From Firm-13 sp037143795 (GTDB lineage: Bacteria; Bacillota; Clostridia; Saccharofermentanales; Saccharofermentanaceae), in assembly GCA_037143795.1 (NCBI GenBank), contig JBAWXZ010000019.1, positions 3,068-67,067 of the forward strand: a stretch of DNA of 64,000 nucleotides. Direction: 5' to 3'. Positions 51,431 to 59,410 of this stretch are shown piece by piece. Made by a program: the position numbers and the translations under genes. The notes under the pieces were generated by a model. That model was given only the letters and a program-made list of their open reading frames with translations. It did no database searches and had not been told where the DNA came from. Position 1 is the first letter of the stretch. Every line of letters starts with the position of its first letter.

Positions 51431-52009
51431 CGAAAGGGAAAGAGAAAAAACTTTCAGAAGCAATTTTTCTCTCTCAGACCACAATTTCTCTATTTGGCAT
51501 TCATCAAACCCGACAAACCCGAAGAATTTCTTCTGCACAAATATCGGGACTACTAGAATGGACACTATATTCTGTTCGGACAGAATATTCCTGGTAAAAT
51601 CATCTTCAATATCTTTGACAATAGAAGTGAATATTTCTTCCTTCATTAAAGTGGCAACGAAATCACCTAACGATTCAAGCGGAAGGTTTTGCAGATCAGG
51701 ATTATCAGCCTGCGGTGCTGTCCCGTCAGAATTCCATTCGTAGATCTGGCTGGCCAGAAACCTTTTATTTTTATCATCATAAGAATTTTCCCAATAATAT
51801 ACACGGTCCACTTCCGTTGCTGCTCCAAGAAGTGAAAGTCCTTTTTTTACCGAATCATGATAATCAGGATTTATTAATATTGTCTCTAGAAATGTAAAAA
51901 TTGTATTCAGAAATACTTCGGTCCTGGCATTCTGCAACTCAAGTGAAAGGATGTTCTGAAGATTAACTGCTGTATCTGTTAGCTGATCAATGATTTTAAC
52001 ATTTCCCAA
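50087..52009 (-). CDS. GAF-PAS-PAS-HD-GYP protein (c-di-GMP phosphodiesterase)
   Basis: A 640-residue cytoplasmic protein. The N-terminal GAF-like domain (about 30-195; VDRVYYWENSY ... SILVVPIFVQKKFFGFVGFDE) is joined by a coiled coil (SIERAEQNLKNFF) to two PAS units and an HD-GYP domain at about 455-640 (HDLGKVSIP, HHERMDGSGYPRG). The last 470 residues nearly match those of the protein at 53.5 kb. Start is probably TTG 52009 after AAAGGA. It is first in the operon with the LytTR regulator and 7TM kinase. Confidence 0.92.
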   Translation of the reverse strand: MGNVKIIDQLTDTAVNLQNILSLELQNARTEVFLNTIFTFLETILINPDYHDSVKKGLSLLGAATEVDRVYYWENSYDDKNKRFLASQIYEWNSDGTAPQADNPDLQNLPLESLGDFVATLMKEEIFTSIVKDIEDDFTRNILSEQNIVSILVVPIFVQKKFFGFVGFDECQIEKLWSEREKLLLKVFSLSLSKSIERDMLKKSIERAEQNLKNFFNTINDLLFVLDMEGNIIHTNETVIKRLGFSQEELIGQSVLSVHPEKRRAEAGQITQNMLEGKAEFCPVPVVTKRGVEIPVETRVFFGEWDGKPALFGVTKDITDLKKSEEKFAKAFNSQSVLMAISTVEDGIYLDVNDTFLTTLGYTRDEVIGKGSEELNIFADQDIRERVKNDFLAGRLGQNEEIKIVGKDKTIFTGIFNIELIAVDNTACFLTNMVNITARKMVEDKRLRRVMGSVIDVLVSTVESRDPYTSGHQKRVSDLSRAVAAEMGMSPSRVEEIRIAGEVHDLGKVSIPADILSMPRKLKKQEFALIMTHSQNGYEILKDVNFDWPIAEIVYQHHERMDGSGYPRGLKGDEICMDARIICVADVVEAMSSHRPYRPALGIEPALSEISQGRGTRYDSHVVDACIRVFREHHYQFVSE

Positions 52010-52404
52010 AATCTTATTCCTTTATGTCATTCCGTAAATTTAATATACATCTTACTCACATTGAGCGGATGCAAACCATTAGCGGAATTCCGGTTTGCCG
52101 TATATTATTTGTCATATATATATGATTTGAATTACGTTGTATGTCTTCATAATCAACTCAACATTGTTATGGTTTCATTCTAATATATTGCATAATCATT
52201 GTCAAGCAAACCGCCGACAATTGTGTATATAATATGAATAATCGCTATTTGTGTGTTCTAGTTGTGATTTTTTATGTCTAAAATGTTAACGGCACAACCA
52301 TGATTGATTTCGCGGATTCATTTTTTCAAGTTTCGGTAAACGGAAGATATTCTATATTTTCTATGAAACTACACACAAATAGTTTTTCAATTTCCAGGAT
52401 TAAC
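52010..52404. other. AT-rich intergenic region upstream of GAF-HD-GYP gene
   Basis: No gene seen on either strand. It must carry the promoter of the HD-GYP/LytTR/kinase operon and the 3' end of the XRE gene. No clear terminator. Confidence 0.35.
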
Positions 52405-52932
52405 TTACTTAATAATTAAGCTATATGTTTTTTCAGTTTTTATTATCTGTTTAATAAAATCCTGGATGTTTTCATTGACTTTTTTAAGTTTTTCTTCGTC
52501 AATCACACTTGTCAGCAACACAATACTTTGTTTGTTCTTCACTGCATAATAATTCAAATATAGTAGTGATTCGATTAAACGATAAGTAACTTCCTTGCTA
52601 TTCGAAAATTGCTTAATATTTCCGTCTGTAAGCACTTTTGCTAAATTTTTCGTTGACATGTTGATGATCAAATCAATATATGAATTATCCTTTGAAATAC
52701 CCTGAAATATGGAAATATATTTCTCTTCAATTTGTGCAGCGTCTTCCAGAAGCATATCCACAGATACTGAGAAAAAAGAAGCCATGTTTTTAAGGACGTT
52801 CCCGGATGGGGCGATTCTGCCTGACTCATATTGGGTAATCGTACTGCGCTTCAATCCCAATTCGTTAGCCAGAGACTGCTGCGTCAAATTATTCTTTCTT
52901 CGAAGTGTTTTTAACTTTTCAGATAACATCAT
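52405..52932 (-). CDS. XRE-family transcriptional regulator
   Basis: About 175 residues. The N-terminal HTH_3 domain is clear (LKTLRRKNNLTQQSLANEL then GLKRSTITQYESGR). The C-terminal 100 residues are helical and unassigned. GAGG six bases before ATG-ATG at 52932 supports starting MMLSEKLKTLRR; the longer frame from a GTG would contain this site. It lies inside the duplicated signalling block and could control either HD-GYP gene. Confidence 0.88.
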   Translation of the reverse strand: MMLSEKLKTLRRKNNLTQQSLANELGLKRSTITQYESGRIAPSGNVLKNMASFFSVSVDMLLEDAAQIEEKYISIFQGISKDNSYIDLIINMSTKNLAKVLTDGNIKQFSNSKEVTYRLIESLLYLNYYAVKNKQSIVLLTSVIDEEKLKKVNENIQDFIKQIIKTEKTYSLIIK

Positions 52933-52950
52933 GATTATCCTCTTTTTCAC

Positions 52951-53133
52951 GAATTAGTATGTTGTTGGTCAGTTTCCTGTCGTTAAAAACTGTATTCCAA
53001 ACGTTAAACGGCAAATTTGTTCTCAGGATCACGCTGCGCCGGTCTTAGAAGACAGACACAGCCATGATACCCAAAGATATTCAATAACTAGTATATCCTG
53101 ATAAATATTTATAATTTTATATGTCACAATGTA
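52951..53133. other. Spacer between XRE gene and small peptide gene
   Basis: No gene seen. A GC-richer patch near 53030-53060 contrasts with its surroundings. Confidence 0.3.
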
Positions 53134-53220
53134 CTAGTCTAATATATATTTTCGAATAGCCCATGCCAGAAGGGCAATAATGAAAGAGAACGATACTCCG
53201 GCAGTGATTATATAATTCAT
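53134..53220 (-). CDS. 28-residue hydrophobic peptide
   Basis: Reads MNYIITAGVSFSFIIA then LLAWAIRKYILD and stop. A perfect AGGAGG stands 8 bases before the ATG, much better than chance. One TM helix (4-22) is followed by a basic end (RK). There is no Cys, so it is not an AgrD-type cyclic peptide precursor. Size and layout resemble small membrane proteins or type I toxin peptides. It lies between the XRE gene and the deleted second signalling copy. Confidence 0.55.
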   Translation of the reverse strand: MNYIITAGVSFSFIIALLAWAIRKYILD

Positions 53221-53413
53221 ATTCTGTTCCTCCTAAACTGATTTTCGTCTGATGATTTATCTTTACAAAATTTCACTCGAATAATCTCTTTAAGACGTCC
53301 CCGATATTTTCATTATATTTAACAGAAGTATCTATTTTGCCGCATGGCGATATTGACCTGTTTAAAGGCGAAATTGGGCAAACAGCAAAAATACTATTAT
53401 TTATAGAAATATT
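53221..53413. other. Spacer, no gene
   Basis: Nothing recognisable apart from the leader of the small peptide gene at its left end. Confidence 0.3.
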
Positions 53414-53506
53414 TCAGATTCTTTTTTCCGGAATGGCGGACATAATCACAAACGCGGATTCGTTGTATTCAATTTTTAGAAAATCGCCGTAAGATGACAT
53501 AAATTT
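53414..53506 (-). pseudogene. 3'-terminal fragment of a GHKL kinase gene
   Basis: The minus strand reads SYGDFLKIEYNESAFVIM then SAIPEKRI and stop, matching the last residues of the 7TM kinase at 47.4 kb (SYGGFIKIEYNESAFILM, SAIPEKGI). The DNA around 53400-53500 is alignable with 47395-47490. The rest of the kinase gene and the LytTR gene, which stand between these points in copy 1, are missing. The fragment lies 36 bases downstream of the second HD-GYP gene, marking an internal deletion. Confidence 0.85.
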
Positions 53507-53541
53507 TTTCATCGCAAAAAAACCAGTGCAGAATCAATTAG

Positions 53542-54880
53542 CTATTCGCTGACAAACTGATAGTGATGCTCGCGGAATACTCGAATACAGGCATCAACGA
53601 CATGCGAATCATATCTGGTACCTCGACCCTGGGATATTTCACTGAGGGCAGGCTCAATTCCGAGTGCGGGACGGTAAGGCCGGTGAGACGACATAGCTTC
53701 AACCACATCCGCAACGCAGATAATTCTGGCATCCATGCATATCTCATCACCTTTCAATCCCCTGGGATAACCAGATCCGTCCATGCGCTCATGGTGCTGA
53801 TATACAATTTCCGCAATAGGCCAGTCAAAGTTGACATCCTTCAGGATTTCATAACCGTTCTGGCTGTGTGTCATGATCAGTGCAAACTCCTGCTTTTTAA
53901 GTTTCCGGGGCATACTGAGGATATCTGCAGGAATGGATACTTTCCCCAGATCATGCACCTCTCCGGCGATTCGTATCTCTTCGACACGGCTTGGAGACAT
54001 CCCCATTTCAGCCGCAACTGCACGGGACAGGTCGCTCACCCTTTTCTGATGCCCGGAAGTATAGGGATCCCTGGATTCGACAGTTGATACAAGGACGTCA
54101 ATTACCGACCCCATTACCCTGTGCAGCCTTTCGTCCTCGACCATTTTGCGGGCTGTAATATTAACCATATTTGTTAAAAGGCAGGGTGTGTCATCCACAG
54201 AAATCAGTTCAACATTAAAAATCCCCGTAAAGACCGTTTTATCTTTTCCTACTATTTCTATTTCTTCATTCTGTCCAATCCGGCCGGCAAGAAAATTATT
54301 TTTCACTCGTTCACGCATATCTTGATCAGCAAATATATTCAATTCTTCCGAGTTCTTCCCGATCACTTCGTCCCGTGTATACCCGAGAGTGGTCAAAAAT
54401 GTATCGTTAACATCTAAATAGATCCCGTCTTCGACTGTTGAAATTGCCATCAGGACACTTTGGGAATTGAATGCTTTTGCAAACTTTTCTTCTGATTTCT
54501 TAAGATCGGTGATGTCTTTTGTCACACCGAATAGGGCCGGCTTACCGTCCCATTCGCCAAAAAATACGCGGGTTTCAACAGGAATCTCCACACCCTGCTT
54601 TGTGACTACCGGTACCGGGCAGAACTCTGTTTTGCCTTCGAGCATTTCCTGTGTGATTCGGCCTGCTTCCGCCCTTCTTTTCTCAGGATGAACACAAAGA
54701 ATCGACTGCCCGATAAGTTCTTCCATTGAAAAACCAAGCCGCTTGATAACAGTCTTGTTTGTATGAATAATATTGCCCTCCATATCCAGTACAAAAAGCA
54801 AATCATTGATTGTATTAAAAAAGTTTTTCAGATTTTGTTCGGCTCTCTCAATTGATATTCTTAGCATATCCCGTTCAATC
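53542..54880 (-). repeat. 1.34-kb duplicated segment, copy 2
   Basis: Paralogous to 50087-51430. Beyond 54880 the sequences differ because this copy is joined to a REC domain instead of GAF. Confidence 0.9.
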
Positions 54881-55269
54881 TCTAATTTTTGCTTCTCGTC
54901 TAATAACTGTTTGAACGTGACTGCTTGATTGACTACACGAATCAAGTCATTTCTTAAAACCGGCTTAAATAAATAGTCTCTGGCGCCAAACCGAATTGCT
55001 TCAACCGCAGTATCCACGGTAGGCTGACCTGTCATCATAATCACTTGTGTGTCTGGTTTTGTTTCTTGAATATACTTCAGCAAGGATACGCCGCTTTGCT
55101 CAGGCATGACAATATCCGATAATACAGCATCATATTCGTTTTCCTGAAGCAGCAATATTGCACTTTTTACATTTTCTGCAGTATTTACTTCATAACCTTC
55201 TCTTTTTAAAAACTCACCGAGCGTTATACGTAAACTAGCCTCATCATCTACAATCAAGACCTTAGACAT
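53542..55269 (-). CDS. REC-PAS-PAS-HD-GYP response regulator (c-di-GMP phosphodiesterase)
   Basis: A 575-residue protein. REC at 1-120 (Asp8/Asp9, acceptor Asp52 in VLSDIVMP, Lys in LFKPV), a coiled coil, two PAS domains and an HD-GYP domain with intact HDLGKVSIP and GSGYPRG. From the linker onward it is almost the same as the GAF-HD-GYP protein at 50.1 kb, so the two differ in their input domain. It lies 26 bases after the sensor kinase gene and is its probable phosphorylation target. Confidence 0.94.
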   Translation of the reverse strand: MSKVLIVDDEASLRITLGEFLKREGYEVNTAENVKSAILLLQENEYDAVLSDIVMPEQSGVSLLKYIQETKPDTQVIMMTGQPTVDTAVEAIRFGARDYLFKPVLRNDLIRVVNQAVTFKQLLDEKQKLEIERDMLRISIERAEQNLKNFFNTINDLLFVLDMEGNIIHTNKTVIKRLGFSMEELIGQSILCVHPEKRRAEAGRITQEMLEGKTEFCPVPVVTKQGVEIPVETRVFFGEWDGKPALFGVTKDITDLKKSEEKFAKAFNSQSVLMAISTVEDGIYLDVNDTFLTTLGYTRDEVIGKNSEELNIFADQDMRERVKNNFLAGRIGQNEEIEIVGKDKTVFTGIFNVELISVDDTPCLLTNMVNITARKMVEDERLHRVMGSVIDVLVSTVESRDPYTSGHQKRVSDLSRAVAAEMGMSPSRVEEIRIAGEVHDLGKVSIPADILSMPRKLKKQEFALIMTHSQNGYEILKDVNFDWPIAEIVYQHHERMDGSGYPRGLKGDEICMDARIICVADVVEAMSSHRPYRPALGIEPALSEISQGRGTRYDSHVVDACIRVFREHHYQFVSE

Positions 55270-55295
55270 ATCTATACCTCCATTTAAAGTTCAAT

Positions 55296-57227
55296 TTATA
55301 ACCCCTCGTCATCAACCGGCAGCACCATAATTGCCCTTGTATATTCGCCCTGCTCCGTCTCAAAATACAGATCCCCATGATGGCTCATTACGATCCCATG
55401 ACTGATGGATAGTCCAAGTCCGGTCCCCTTTTCCCGCGATTTTGTTGTAAAGAAAGGATCAAAAACTCTGTCCAGAATATCCTCAGGCATACCTGTTCCA
55501 TTATCCTCGACTATAATTTTCAGCCATCGGCGTCCCTCTTTTTCAAACATCTCACATGATATAATTATTTTTTTGTTTTCATTGAATCCATCATATTTTG
55601 AATTTAACGAATCTCTTGCATTGGTAAGCAGGTTCAGCAGCACCTGCTGTAATTGCTGACTGCGGCAATTAATGTCAGGGAGTCCCTCGGGAACATTGAT
55701 CTCCAGTTTAATTTGATTGAGACGCATCGCTGCCCCGACAAATGAGATTGTCTGATTAATAATATCTCCAATCTGAGCAGGGCTGCTTTCCTGTTTTTCC
55801 TGCCTCGAAAAGCTCAGAAGATTTTTAACAATCTCTGCTATCCTTTGCCCTTCGTGCATGATTCCTACAGCATATTCCTTTAATTGTTCATTCAATGTAG
55901 GGTCTTCCTTCATCAAGTCGGCATAATTGATGATTCCATTAATCGGATTATTAATCTCATGGGCAACACCGGAAGCTAAAAGACCGATGCCGGCCATTTT
56001 CTCCTGCTGGACCAGCCGCTCCTGTGCTGCTGTCAATATCTTTAGAGCATCCTGAAGTTCCTGATTCTGCTGGTTGAGCTGCCGCTCAAGTTTCTTTTGC
56101 ATTGTGATATCTTCACGGGCATCGATAAAACTGTTGAAAAGATTGCCCAATTCCCCTATTTCATCCTGATGGAGCATCGTCAGTTTGGATTCCTTGGAAA
56201 AATCGCCGGACTGCAGAAGACGGAATGTATCTGTCACTTTTTTGATGGGTTGGATGATCTGCCTGGACATGAGCAGTGCAAATATGCTGGTGATCGCAAT
56301 GCTCAGAATAATCAATATAATGAAAATAATAGTGATAATATTTCCATTGGACAGGATGCTTTCAAGCGGTATAAATTTTGCAACTATCCAACCGCTTTTT
56401 TGTGCGCTGTCATAAATGACCAGCATATTCTTTCCGTCGATCTTTTGAGTGAAATTGCCTTTTGTCTGTGCTTTGATTTTGGATGAAAGATCGTCGGACA
56501 ATGCTTGTCCGATGTACTGCGAATTGGGGTGATACACGATCCTGCTTTTCGAATCAAGAATAATAGTATAGCCTTTCTGGTCGGAAGCCTCACCGAAAGC
56601 TTCGTCGAAAATAGAAGGATTGTAACTTACAACCAGAAGACCGCTTGAATCTTCAGAGTTGGAGGAATCACCTTTGGCATGGAGTATTTTTGCCACTGTG
56701 ATGACATTTGCAAACTCGGAGTCAAGATTGATGTTCGATTCTATCCCGCTCCAATAGACAAAATCCTCAGAATTTTTTGCTCCGGCGCTCAATTCATCGA
56801 AAATGCTGTTATTAATATTGATAGCTGTCAGTGTTTCTCCGACATGGTAATGTATGCCGCCCGAAGTGAACAGGTCGATCGATATCAGGCCCCTCATGCT
56901 TGAATACCCTGAAAGGATATACCCGATTTTTGCCTGTGTTGTCAGCTTGGCATATGAGGATTCCGGGGTCTTACTGCTAAGTGCATTGTTTACTTCATCA
57001 TTGCCCGAAAGATTGGTGATGAGGCTCTCCACATCGCCCATCATCTCGTTGATATTAATGGTGCCTTGCCTGATATTGTCTTCCTGATAATTGATCGCTT
57101 CATCTTTCAATACATTATTGACACTGAAAATCGAGGCAAAGCCTAAAAACAATAGCGGAATAACCCCAATAATCAGTTGAAATGCAACAATCCGAACAAG
57201 CAGGCTTTTTTTGAATTTATTTTTCAT
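55296..57227 (-). CDS. Membrane sensor histidine kinase (Cache-like sensor, HAMP)
   Basis: A 643-residue kinase. TM helix 1 is at about 12-33, followed by an extracytoplasmic Cache-like sensor of about 250 residues, TM helix 2 (IITIIFIILIILSIAITSIF), HAMP, a coiled coil, HisKA with His in ASGVAHEINNPINGI, and a HATPase (LLNLLTNARDSL, DNGTGMP, GTGLGLSI). Its ATG overlaps the binding-protein stop by one base (TGATG), and the REC-HD-GYP gene follows 26 bases after it. This suggests a direct chain from binding protein to kinase to c-di-GMP phosphodiesterase. Confidence 0.94.
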   Translation of the reverse strand: MKNKFKKSLLVRIVAFQLIIGVIPLLFLGFASIFSVNNVLKDEAINYQEDNIRQGTININEMMGDVESLITNLSGNDEVNNALSSKTPESSYAKLTTQAKIGYILSGYSSMRGLISIDLFTSGGIHYHVGETLTAININNSIFDELSAGAKNSEDFVYWSGIESNINLDSEFANVITVAKILHAKGDSSNSEDSSGLLVVSYNPSIFDEAFGEASDQKGYTIILDSKSRIVYHPNSQYIGQALSDDLSSKIKAQTKGNFTQKIDGKNMLVIYDSAQKSGWIVAKFIPLESILSNGNIITIIFIILIILSIAITSIFALLMSRQIIQPIKKVTDTFRLLQSGDFSKESKLTMLHQDEIGELGNLFNSFIDAREDITMQKKLERQLNQQNQELQDALKILTAAQERLVQQEKMAGIGLLASGVAHEINNPINGIINYADLMKEDPTLNEQLKEYAVGIMHEGQRIAEIVKNLLSFSRQEKQESSPAQIGDIINQTISFVGAAMRLNQIKLEINVPEGLPDINCRSQQLQQVLLNLLTNARDSLNSKYDGFNENKKIIISCEMFEKEGRRWLKIIVEDNGTGMPEDILDRVFDPFFTTKSREKGTGLGLSISHGIVMSHHGDLYFETEQGEYTRAIMVLPVDDEGL

Positions 57228-58219
57228 CAGGATAAATCTTTCTTGACAATCACCTTAGCATCAACGTATGTCACTTCATCGACTGAAACGCCTTTTAGCA
57301 TGTTGACGGCCGTGACTATTCCCATGTAACCCTGCTTGTCTGCCTGCTGGTCGATGGTGACATAAGCCCATCCTCCCAGAATCTCGGTTCTCATATCTTC
57401 CAGATTGTCGAACCCGGCTACAAAAATATCCTTTCTATTGATTTCCTTGAGATATTCGACAACACCAAGTGCCATCATGTCATTGGCACAGAAAATCAAC
57501 TTTACGCCCGGATTCGCCGTTAACAGGGTCTTCACCAGGTCATGTGCCTCATCGATTTTCCAGTTGGCACTTTCGCTGGCAACGATCGTGATATTGCTAT
57601 TCTCGGCAAACGCCCTGACAGCGCCTTGTCTGCGCAATTCGGCATTCTCAGCATCACGGATCCCCTCGATAATGATCGCCTGGGACGGGCCAGTGACAAG
57701 GGATGCAATTGTTTGGGCAGACAGATAAGCGGCATCGTCATTCTTGACACTTATAAAAGGAACGCCTGTTAATCCTTGTTTTACACACTCGGCTTCATCC
57801 AATCGATTATCGATATTGACGATTACAATACCGGCATCCTGCGCTTTCTTTAAAACCTTCACGAGGTCGACCGAACTGCCGGGTGCAATGACAATCGCAT
57901 CGACTTTCTGCAGAATGAGTTCTTCAACAATCTGGATCTGTTGTTCGATGGAGGTCTCCTGTGCACCGGTTTTAACTATGAGTTTTATATTCAGTTCATT
58001 TTCAGCTTGTCTTGCTCCTTTTTCCATATCGACAAAAAAAGGATTTGTAAGCGTCTTCATCACAAGGGCGATCTGAAATTCCTTATCGGTGTTTGTGGTT
58101 GATAAACTGGAGAAAGATGCCTCTTTGAGTAAAGAATTGTTGTCACGATCGGCGCATGCGGTTGTCAGCATAGATAGAATGATCAAGACTGCAACAATTC
58201 CACGGCAGATTCTCTTCAT
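57227..58219 (-). CDS. Periplasmic-type sugar-binding lipoprotein (RbsB-like), probable sensor input
   Basis: About 330 residues. GGAGG five bases before the ATG at 58219 gives MKRICRGIVAVLIIL; the lipobox is TTAC. The Peripla_BP_4 fold is clear: FQIALVMKTLTNPFFVDMEKG, VDAIVIAPGSS, VIVNIDNRLDE, IIIEGIRDAEN, FCANDMMALGVVEYL and FVAGFDN. No permease or ATPase gene accompanies it; instead it is fused in operon with a membrane kinase. It is therefore likely a sensor that presents sugar to the kinase, rather than a transporter subunit. Confidence 0.92.
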   Translation of the reverse strand: MKRICRGIVAVLIILSMLTTACADRDNNSLLKEASFSSLSTTNTDKEFQIALVMKTLTNPFFVDMEKGARQAENELNIKLIVKTGAQETSIEQQIQIVEELILQKVDAIVIAPGSSVDLVKVLKKAQDAGIVIVNIDNRLDEAECVKQGLTGVPFISVKNDDAAYLSAQTIASLVTGPSQAIIIEGIRDAENAELRRQGAVRAFAENSNITIVASESANWKIDEAHDLVKTLLTANPGVKLIFCANDMMALGVVEYLKEINRKDIFVAGFDNLEDMRTEILGGWAYVTIDQQADKQGYMGIVTAVNMLKGVSVDEVTYVDAKVIVKKDLS

Positions 58220-58261
58220 GTTGTCCTCCGATGGCGGTACATTTAAAAATTTTGTTAACAT

Positions 58262-58504
58262 AGTTAATACTGCTCCACTTCTATAACAAATGCAATTGTT
58301 TTAGTATTGATCGTTTTAAGTTGTTGTGCTTAATTGAAAAAGTAACGCAATGAGTAAGATACTTAACCTATAATGATGTGGTTATTCCGAGAATCAACAC
58401 CGGAGTATTGGGGGGGCGGACACTTTCCTGGACGAAATCATACACCCTCCATTGGAGGGTATATTCTAAATTGGACATCAAGATAAGAGTGAAAGGTGGC
58501 CAAT
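58262..58504. other. Intergenic region and left part of IS fragment
   Basis: A run of seven G at about 58411 is followed by GCGGACACTTTCCTGGAC, which may be the left end of the IS. CCCTCC-ATT-GGAGGG near 58447-58461 is a palindrome in its leader. The promoter of the binding-protein operon must lie to the left. Confidence 0.35.
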
Positions 58505-58831
58505 ATGACTCGTAAGAGATATGACCGGCAATTTAAGGTTGCCGCAGCAAAAGTTATCCTTGCTGGGGAGGTGTCTGTCAAACAATTGTCAGAGGAGCTC
58601 AAAATCAAAGATACAACCTTAAGAAGATGGGCAAATGAGTACGAGCAACAAGGTGAGTCGGCATTCCCCGGCAACGGCTCGCCAACCCAGAACAAGGACT
58701 ACGAGATTCTAAAACTGCATAAACAAATCGAAGAATTGGAAATGGAGAACGAACTCCTAAAAAATTTCCGGGCCTTCTTGAATCGAGACCTGAAGTGCTG
58801 CCATATACTGGACATAAAGTTAAGTTCATAA
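58505..58831 (+). mobile_element. IS3-family orfA fragment (orfB missing)
   Basis: The frame from ATG 58505 (AAAGGTGG five bases before) reads MTRKRYDRQFKVAAAK, then an HTH (VSVKQLSEELKIKDTTLRRW), then the leucine-zipper-like tail KLHKQIEELEMENELLK, all typical of IS3-family OrfA. After FRAFLNRD the sequence ends in unrelated residues. No orfB with a DDE core follows in the next 500 bases, so this is a truncated, inactive copy. Confidence 0.85.
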
Positions 58832-59410
58832 TTTTGTCCATAATTACGAAAATCAGCTATCATGGCACAGTATGCTCGTAATTTCAGCATACAGGGTCAA
58901 TTAACATGTTCGATGTCAGTCATAAACACCTTTTATAGATATTCATCAGTAGTGAACCTAAAGCCTCATTCCATAATTTTACACAGCAGATTTAACGCAG
59001 ATAGCAACTTTTTTTGAATTCTAATGATGGCTGAATAAAATTATTTCAGCAAAGAGATAACACTGAACCAAAATTGCCGGGCATTTATAATCAAAATTCC
59101 TCTTGCTGATGATACGTCTGACTGGCGAAAGTTCAAGCCTGCGTGGCATCCTGAAGTCTTTTGACGTTCAATCGGTGCCTGGTCATTACCTTATTCCTTG
59201 TTGCTCTTCGCGACCGGTACTTTGGGATGGACTTTCATATTGCTAAGTTTTTTCCTGAAACTCCCAATAATCTTTCTATCGGGTTAACGGGTGGGAATCA
59301 ATGTCCTTTTGTACCATCGTAGCTCTGCCACACCGGTTTTAACACTGAACAATAAAGGCTGCGAATATCCATTAAAATTGGCAGCATTCATTGACCCTCA
59401 CACTCTTCTT
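58832..59410. other. Intergenic region, no gene recognised
   Basis: About 580 bases without a supported gene on either strand. The sequence looks decayed, with scattered short frames. It includes the right flank of the IS fragment and the 3' flank of AraD. Confidence 0.35.

Noticed and set aside
53134..53220. AgrD-type autoinducer peptide for the GHKL kinase
   Set aside because: It has no Cys or Ser at a plausible ring position and no AgrB gene is nearby.
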